From NCBI GenBank assembly GCA_029237695.1, contig CM055279.1, forward strand, positions 3,924,323 through 3,988,322: DNA of 64,000 bases. The letters run 5' to 3'. The stretch is from Conchocele bisecta (lineage: Eukaryota; Mollusca; Bivalvia; Lucinida; Thyasiridae). Shown piece by piece: positions 28,101 to 37,100 of this stretch (positions are counted from its first letter, which is position 1; every line of letters begins with the position of its first letter). The translations under genes were made by a program, and so were the position numbers. Under the pieces are notes generated by a model that saw only the letters and a list, made by a program, of their open reading frames with translations, was not told the origin of the DNA and ran no database searches.

Positions 28101-31100
28101 ACAGAATGAATATATGAAGGATGACTAATAAGCATATGAAGTTTCAAATCAATGTGACTTAGGACTGCAGAGATATAAGGTATTTAAAAACTTTAACGCA
28201 GATTTCGGAACGCAAACTTCTAAGTCATTTGACTTGACCTTGGGCACAGGGGCCACATGAGTGGGATACAGCATGAATATATGGATCATGACTAATAAGC
28301 ATATGAAGTTTCAAGTCAATGTGACTTAGGACTGCAGAGATATAAGGTATTTAACTTTAACGCAGATTTCGGACGGACGGACGCACGGACGGACATACAT
28401 TTTGGGTTTATGGGCTATTTGTTCTTTAAAAGATCAAAGGAATAGTCCCTAAACTACAAAGGACTATGGGCTATACAGAATAAGTCTATTGTATTCTATT
28501 GTCTTAGGCTCCTCCCCCTAGCCCCTAAACCCCCAATGTTTGCCCGGACGCACGCACGGACACCCGGACGTCATTGTGATCACTATGTCTTGCTTTCCGC
28601 AAGCGGGCTCGACAAAAACCATGGACTGTAGCGTTTACTGGGGTGTACAATACATTTGGTCTGTTTAAAGTTTGCGAGGAGTCCTTCGGACTCCACATAC
28701 TTTAAACAACCAAATGTATTGTGACCATAGTAAATGTAACATCCCATGTTTTTATTCCATAAATTACAGCTGTCACTGGAGAAATGTCGGTTATGGGTAT
28801 TTCGACCAGCGTAAATCCAGAACAGCCTGTGCATCCGCAGTCTGATCAGGACCTGCAATTATTGCAATTCCATCATTGAATGAAATACATGTCATGCAGA
28901 CAATTGCTTCAAACACTGGTCACAAATCCCATAACGCGTGCTTCATTGATGGAATGGCAAACAGTGCAGATCCTGGTCAGTCTGTGCGAATGCACAGGCT
29001 GATCTGGATCTCCACTGGTCACAAATCCCATAAGCCCCATTTCTCCAGTCACAGTCACACATGTCTTTTTATGGTAATTGTACATGTGAGTCTTAAAGCA
29101 GTTGTGGTCAGTAAATACCTAGATCTGCTAGCACAGTCCTGCTTTGAAAAAGTGAAAGTGAATAAGTTTAACGTCCCAGCATGTGCTAAGGTTTAGATCT
29201 TTAAGGGTATATTGGCTGTGATAATGTAACAAATTCAGTATAATAATTCTGCATATTTTTAATCATCAAATATATGCAGTCTTTAGTTCTATATGAAATA
29301 ATGCATTTTGGTAAAAATAAACGATTATTCCATCAAGTACACTTTGCTAGATAAGTACACTTTGCAATTTTGATGAAATAGGCTATTGAGTCAGCATATG
29401 ATCACTCTAAGAATGATTTTTGCTTTGCAATCACGAACAAACGAAGATATACGACTGATATACATCAAAATTAAGCACAACACTTGTGTTTCCTGTGTGT
29501 CCGGTTTAGAGCACCTTGTATGATCAAATAGCAAACTCCTGTAGCCTGATAATGATCTATATTGCTTGTTGAAGCATGACGGGTGTTTGACAGTATTTAA
29601 CAGTGCATCAGAAGTCAGTGGGACCTCTCTAAACCGGATATCTCCCGGGTGTATACAGTGGAACCTCTCTAAACCGGATATCTCCCGGGTGTATACAGTG
29701 GAACCTCTCTAAACCGGACATTCAGGCAAACCTACTACACACCGCATATACAAGCACTTACGGTCTGCATGAGCGTAGATTCTGCGTTTGATACCAAGAC
29801 AAAGACATCAGCGTCGAGACAAAACTTATCGATCCACAAGTCGAGATCTGGAGTGACATCTATGCCCGGACTGGAATGGATCGATGAAATGGGTAAAACA
29901 CTTGCATAGGGGTGTAACCATACACGTACGCTATATATTATTGCGATGCCGATCGAGTCAATTTTAAAAAAAAATTTCGCGATACTTGGGTCACGATACG
30001 AAACATAACGCGATACTTGGGTCACGTTACGATACATATCGCGATACTTGGGTTATGGTACGATGCATATCACGATACTTGGGTCACAATACGATATACA
30101 TATCGCAATACTTGGGTCATGATACGATACATATCGCGATACTTGGGTCATGGTAAGATACATATCGCAATACTTGGGTCATGGTACGATACATGTACAT
30201 ATTGCGAAACTTGGGTTATCGTACAATACATATCGCGATACTTGGGTCACGATACTTGGGTCACGATACGATACATATCGCGATACTTGGGTTACGGTAC
30301 AATGCATATCACGATACTTGGGTCACAATACAATATACATATCACACTACTTGGGTCACGATACAATACATATCGCGATACTTGGGTTACGGTACAATGC
30401 ATATCACGATACTTGGGTCACAATACGATATACATATCGCAATACTTGGGTCATGATACGATACATATCATCGCAATACTTGGGTCATGGTAAGATACAT
30501 ATCGCAATACTTGGGTCATGGTACGATACATGTACATATTGCGAAACTTGGGTTACAATACGATATACATATCGCACTACTTGGGTCACGATACGATACA
30601 TATCGCGATACTTGGGTTATGGTACAATGCATATCACGATACTTGGGTCACAATACAATATACATATCACACAACTTGGGTCACGATACAATACATATCG
30701 CGATACTTGGGTTACGGTACAATGCATATCACGATACTTGGGTCACAATACGATATACATATCGCAATACTTGGGTCATGATACGATACATATCGCAATA
30801 CTTGGGTCATGGTAAGATACATATCGCAATACTTGGGTCATGGTACGATACATGTACATATTGCGAAACTTGGGTTATCGTACAATACATATCGCGATAC
30901 TTGGGTCACGATACGATACATATCGCGATACTTGGGTTACGGTACAATGCATATCACGATACTTGGGTTACAATACGATATACATATCGCACTACTTGGG
31001 TCACGATACGATACATATCGCGATACTTGGGTTATGGTACAATGCATATCACGATACTTGGGTCACAATACAATATACATATCACACTACTTGGGTCACG

Positions 31101-34100
31101 ATACAATACATATCGCGATACTTGGGTTACGGTACAATGCATATCACGATACTTGGGTCACAATACTATATACATACCGCACTACTTGGGTCACGATACG
31201 ATACATATCGCGATACTTGGGTTATGGTACAATGCATATCACGATACTTGGGTCACAATACGATATACATATCACACTACTTGGGTCACGATACAATACA
31301 TATCGCGATACTTGGGTTACGGTACAATGCATATCACGATACTTGGGTCACAATACGATATACATATCACACTACTTGGGTCACGCTACAATACATATCG
31401 CGATACTTGGGTCATGGTAAGATACATATCGCAACACTTGGGCCACGATACGATACATAGCACGATACTTGGGTCATGGTACGATACTAGTACTTCGCAC
31501 ACAAAATACATTTTCTATGGTTCATATACTCGACTTAATGTATGAAACCGAACGCAAAACTGATTACAGCCTGCTGGATTGGCTTATGTATATTCTTCCT
31601 GATACCTGAATTTTAATATTTGGTAAAATGTACCCGACAATAATGTCTATTTGTAGTGTAATTTGGGATTCCAAAGTATTGAGTTGTGAAAAAAACGTAT
31701 GGAATCGAATATCAGTGTCATGTATCGTGAATCACATCATCAGCAAATTATCGCGTTGCATCGAATGTTTGGTGGGTCGTTACACTCTACTCTTGGATTA
31801 ATCGCCAATATATTAACTCTTTGCATGCTAGCAGCGAAAATATCAGCCAAACGAATTAGGAGTATATGTTTTATTTCTCTCTGATGTCTTGAAATTTCAT
31901 TGAATTGATTCTAGGAATCAAATTCTATGAAATTCCATGACATACTTATTATATTTACGGGGAGAAATACAAGAAAACATGATGAATTTTTGTCCGCTAG
32001 TTTTGAACTATTTATAGCCCACAAGTTTCCCAGCATGCAAAGAGTTAACAATGCAGCGAACTGGGGTCCGTTTCAATAAACTTGGTACGACTAAGAAATT
32101 TGTATTAAAGTGCAATGTTGAGTCTTGAAATTTCATTAGAATTGAGTCCTCAGGACTCAATTCTAATGAAATTCCATGACATACTTATTATATTTACGGG
32201 GAGAAATACAAGAAAACATGATGAATTTTTGTCCGCTAGTTTTGAACTATTTATAGCCCACAAGTTTCCTAGCATGCAAAGAGTTAACAATGCAGCGAAC
32301 TGGGGTCCGTTTCAATAAACTTGGTACGACTAAGAAATTTGTATTAAAGCGCAATGTTGAATTTTACAAAAATGTTAGTAGAGACTGAGACAGCCTATGT
32401 TGTTTACACTTAACCCTTACAGATCTAAATTAAATATTACCGTCTGCTGTTATTTTTCATTTTCCATTTTGCTCATCAAAAGCATGGGTTGGCAGCACTT
32501 TAGAATCATTTCCAACGGCAATGATTCTAAAATGCTGCCAAACCATGCTTTTACTTCGGAGAAAAGACAGAATATGAAACAACAGCAGACGATAATTTTC
32601 GGTTCCCGCATTCTATGGGTTAATGACTACATATAGGTGAAATAGTGCATATTTTGTGTGATGGTTCAGTTTAAGTCGGGGATGGTCCCTTTTTAAAATA
32701 TGGATGGACCAGTGGCCCCAAATCGTGAAATCCTAGAATGAACCTTGCTGTCTGTATACCTGCACAGCCAGGGATTTCGCTAGCGATCGCCACTTGAACG
32801 GAAATATTTACAACAAAAAATATTATATATTCAGCCCTGAAATCAGAAGAACCTGACCTGGTGCCGGGTCCATACCACACCAAAGCCACTTCCCCTCAAG
32901 TAGGATTATGAAAAATCGTAATACTCACATAATGGGTACTGTATAACCAGATTCAACTGTCACATAGAAAATGCCAAAGATGTACCTGAGGGTCAAACCA
33001 GGTCTCTGGTCAGCATTCCGGTAAGACTGAATCCGGATCGTTACCCAATGCATGCTCCCAACCAACCACCACAGTGTTTTGGATGGATTTATGTGACTGA
33101 ATATATACCTGTCAACGAGCACTACGTCCTCCCGCAAAAGTCGACATTTTTTCTTCGGCCAAAGGATTCTGATGAGCGAGTTCTGTTTTAGCTTCGCTGT
33201 ACTCAGGGCATGGGCCAGCTGCTTGATCGACTGAAATGTAGCATCATAGTGGCTGTGACTGGAGAAATATAGAATAGTAGGTTAGTGCCGTGAATGGGAA
33301 AAAATATCCGGCAAGGCTCAGGAATTTCTTTATTTCTCATCAGAAGTATATGTTGTGACCACTCATTTGAACCGTCTCGCCGAGACGGTTCAAATGAGTG
33401 GTCACAACATATACTTTGGTTCAGAAATAAGGAAAATAGATAGAGAATATTAGGTTAGTGGGAAAAATATCTGGCAAGGCTCAGGAAACGGGATGGACGA
33501 GGCTCTGCCGAGCACATCCCGTTTCCGTGCCGGGCCAGATATTTTTTCCCATTCACGGCACTGACCTACTATTCTATTTATCCCGTCAACATACAAATGG
33601 TTGTAAAATGCAAAAATTGTATTGACTGGATATCAAAAATATTTCACGGCACATACGCACTGTGTTGATGGGATAAATAGGGCTTATGGGATCTGTGACA
33701 AGTGTAGCTACATATAGCACCCTCCTGTAGCCTGATAATGATCTATATTGCTCGTTAGAAGCATGAGTGTTTCAATGCAGGGATTCCGCTGGCGATTGCC
33801 ACTTTCGCAATTGGCGATAAAAAATTACAATTTTTTTATTTTCCCCAGCGGAATCCCTGCAATGGAACCGTGCAGATCCTGATCAGACTGTGCGGATGCA
33901 CAGGCTGATCTGGATCTACGTTGGTCACAAAATCCATAAGCCCTATTTCACTGGTCACAGCCAAAAATGATCAATTTAGTATGGTTTAACCTAAACATAA
34001 CCATTTTCAAGCATGACTGAAACAGCATAAAATGTGGCTGCGACTGGAGAAATGGGACTTTATATGGGATTGTGACCAGTGTAGATTTTGATCAAATAAC

Positions 34101-37100
34101 ACACTCCTGTAGCCTGACAATGATTTATATATATTGTTAGAACTTAGAAGCATGGTGGGTGTTTCATGGAAGGTATAGCGAACAGTGTAGGTCCAGATCA
34201 GACTGTGTGGATGCACAGTCTGATCTGGATCTACACTGGTCGCAAAACGCATGCGTGTCATGTATCCAGTCACAGCCACAAATAACAAAATTGCATGTAC
34301 TATGGGTCAACATAATAAGAAACGTGACCATTATCAAGAAGCAGATTAAAGCAAAGCAAAACAATGCCAGCAGTTTCCGAGCCGAGCCTGATTAACTTGA
34401 TATCAAAAAGTATTTGTTCTGTCAAGCACTGGAATTTCTATGCGCATCCTAGCCTCACCGATACAAAAGACACTGGGGACTGTTTCACTATAATTTGTAC
34501 GACTAAAATGTTTGTTAAGTGCAAATTTATGATAGTCTGTAAATTTCACATTAGCACTGTAAACAATTATTGGATTTACAGTTATTTATTTCACATGCAG
34601 CCTATGCTCTGACAATAAATCCATCAATTGAAATTTCCGGACGATCCTAAATTTGCACTTACGAACATTTTAGTTGTGCAAAGTTTAGTGAAAGGGGCCA
34701 CTGGTTTCTCTATGAAAGAGTTATTAAGTTCATCAGGCCCAGCTCAGGCACGATACAAATTCCTTGACAAGCCTCGGAATTCTGACACGTTTCCTAGCCT
34801 CACCGATACACTGAATACAAAAGACACTCGCTTGGTTCGTCAGAATTGGCTACGAAATGGTAGGAATTCCTCAGCAAGTCTCGGAATTCCAACACGTTGC
34901 CTAGTCTCACAGATAACCTCTTTTATTATATACCTACCCATGAAATACATATTTATACGATGTAAATAAAAGTCATATGTTCTCATCGATGAAATAAACA
35001 ACTTCCGGTGAAAATACGACTACTTCCGCTATCTATATTCATAACGCGCATCTGAAAGAAAACAGTGCAAATAGGCTGCAAATACACATTCATTACCGTA
35101 TACAGTCTAAAGAACTGCTAATTTCCATGGAGCGGTATGAAATGTGGTGTGAAATGTCCATATTTCACTCGTGCCTAACGGCACTCGTGAAATATGGACA
35201 TCTCACACCACTCGATGAACATATATGTCATATTCGTTGCAAAAATATGAATATCCTCTATTGAATGTCTACCTGAACACTCTTCGGTTTGTCGAGCTCG
35301 TCTTCAGTGAGGAGATACCCGTCCTCACTGTCTGATCCCTCCACCTGTAGGAAGCAGTTGGTCGTGTGTCCGATACCCGTCGGCAGAATCTTCTCTCGCA
35401 ACATCGCGTTTATCGTCGTACTCTTGCCATTGGACGTTCTGTAAAACAATACTTTGATAGTTTCCACCACATGGAGAGTTGTACATGTACATTTGTACAT
35501 GTATCTGATCCAGAGGTCCAGATGCGTATTTGCGAAAATACTCAAATAAAATTGCCAAAAACCCAATTTAAATCAGAAGTAGCGCGTATCAAAAAGCAAT
35601 AACTATTTTGTGGTACCTTTATCATGCTGCAGAAAAAAATAAACATACCACTAATATAGCATATTTTTCTAACTTTCCATGAAAACACAGCTTGGTACAT
35701 GTATTTCATTAGAATTGTCTCCAAGGAGACAATTCTAATAAAATGCCAAGACATGTTTTCATTTCGAAGCAAACTATTCAATAATTGCTGTCTGTTGATG
35801 TGTAAACAGTAGTGTGATTTTATTTTACTCATTTAAAATTTTGAAATACCCAAAATTGCTTCAGAAATGATGGAGTGAAAATACTCAATTACTGATGTAA
35901 CAGGAAGAGAAAGATATGCACCCGACCCGGGAGTCGAAGCTGGCACCTCCCACTTACAATGCGGTTGCTCTACCGACTGAGCTAACCGGGCACAGACACA
36001 TATCTTCTCTCCCGAGTTACTAGATCCGTACCGTGACATACTCCCCCGCCAAATTGAAATTCGTACTCGAATTACACATTTTTTGGGATTATAGTGATTA
36101 TCTGTGGGACAATCTCAGAGTATATGTCAGTCACAGGCCCCACGTTGGGCACCAAATGTAACAGGAAGAGAAAAATATGCACCCGACCCGGGAGTCAAAC
36201 CCGGCACCTCCCGCTTACAATGCGGTTGCTCTACCGACTGAGCTAACCGGGCACAGACACATATCTTCTCTCTTGAGTTACTAGATCCGTACCGTGACAC
36301 TAATTCCTTATATGGAGCCCTGTGACCGACACTTTGATTTAGACATATTTATTAGGCTGTATTTTAAAACAATCATGTACAACAGAGTAATTAGGATTGG
36401 ATTGAAAGCTAACATTCATAGACACCATGACGGCAGCCACTACATACATGTTTTTTTTCTTACTGGCTGTTGTATGCTGAAAGACCAATATCCTAGAGGG
36501 GGCCGTTTCACTAAACTTTGTACGACTAAAATGTTCTTAAGTGCAAACTTATGATAGTCTGTAAATTTCACATTAACATTGTTTTCTTCTAAATAATTAT
36601 TGGATTTACATTTATTGAGCATAGGCTGCATATGCAGCCTATGCTCAATAATGTAAATCTATCAATTGGAATTTACAGACGATCCTAAATTTGCGCTTAC
36701 GAACATTTTAGTCGTACAAAGTTATAGTGAAACGGGCCCCTGGTGATTAGCCTGTAGATGTATGAATGTAGCAATAATGCTGGTCTAAGTTGGGGGAGGG
36801 GTGCTGGGGGGCCCCCAGACCCCAGGTAATAAGTCCACTGTGGCATTTAGAACCACTATGATGTGTCTTCTCACATGAAGTATTTATTAATGAATCATTA
36901 AACAGAGCGTCAGATAAGCTGCATATTTGCTTAAATACCCAATTAATGCCACCTTGAATCTTTGACACTTGCTGCACTTTAAGTTTAATCTTGGTCTATG
37001 GCACATGTGAACAGTGCAGCTCCAGATCAGCGTGTTGTTCACATTCAACAACTGCAGCAGCCATACGGCTGTCAAAAACAATGAGATTTTAATTTAACTG

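Larger units (their letters stand above)
35896..36299 (-). mobile_element. 404-bp TRIM (mini LTR retrotransposon) carrying tRNA-like LTRs
   Basis: Two direct 143-bp repeats (35896-36038, 36157-36299) begin TGTAACAGG and end GTGACA on the plus strand, and a 4-bp CTGA/CTAA target repeat flanks them. On the minus strand the right LTR is followed by TGGTGCCCAACGTGGGG, a primer site complementary to a tRNA-Lys 3' end with one difference. A polypurine GGCGGGGGAGTA precedes the other LTR. The internal part is about 118 bp with no protein. These are the hallmarks of a terminal-repeat retrotransposon in miniature, which depends on enzymes from other elements. Confidence 0.85.
35516..36320. repeat. Fold-back MITE, family G copy 3, split by an LTR element
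   Basis: Parts 35516-35891 and 36304-36320 match 25663-26040 across the gap. The intact relative reads CAATTACTAATTCC where the LTR element now sits. Confidence 0.8.

Noticed and set aside
30017..31545. Long open frames (up to 352 codons) in all forward frames
   Set aside because: They translate the 31-bp tandem array only. Period-related sequence in every frame is expected from the repeat and no domain is present.
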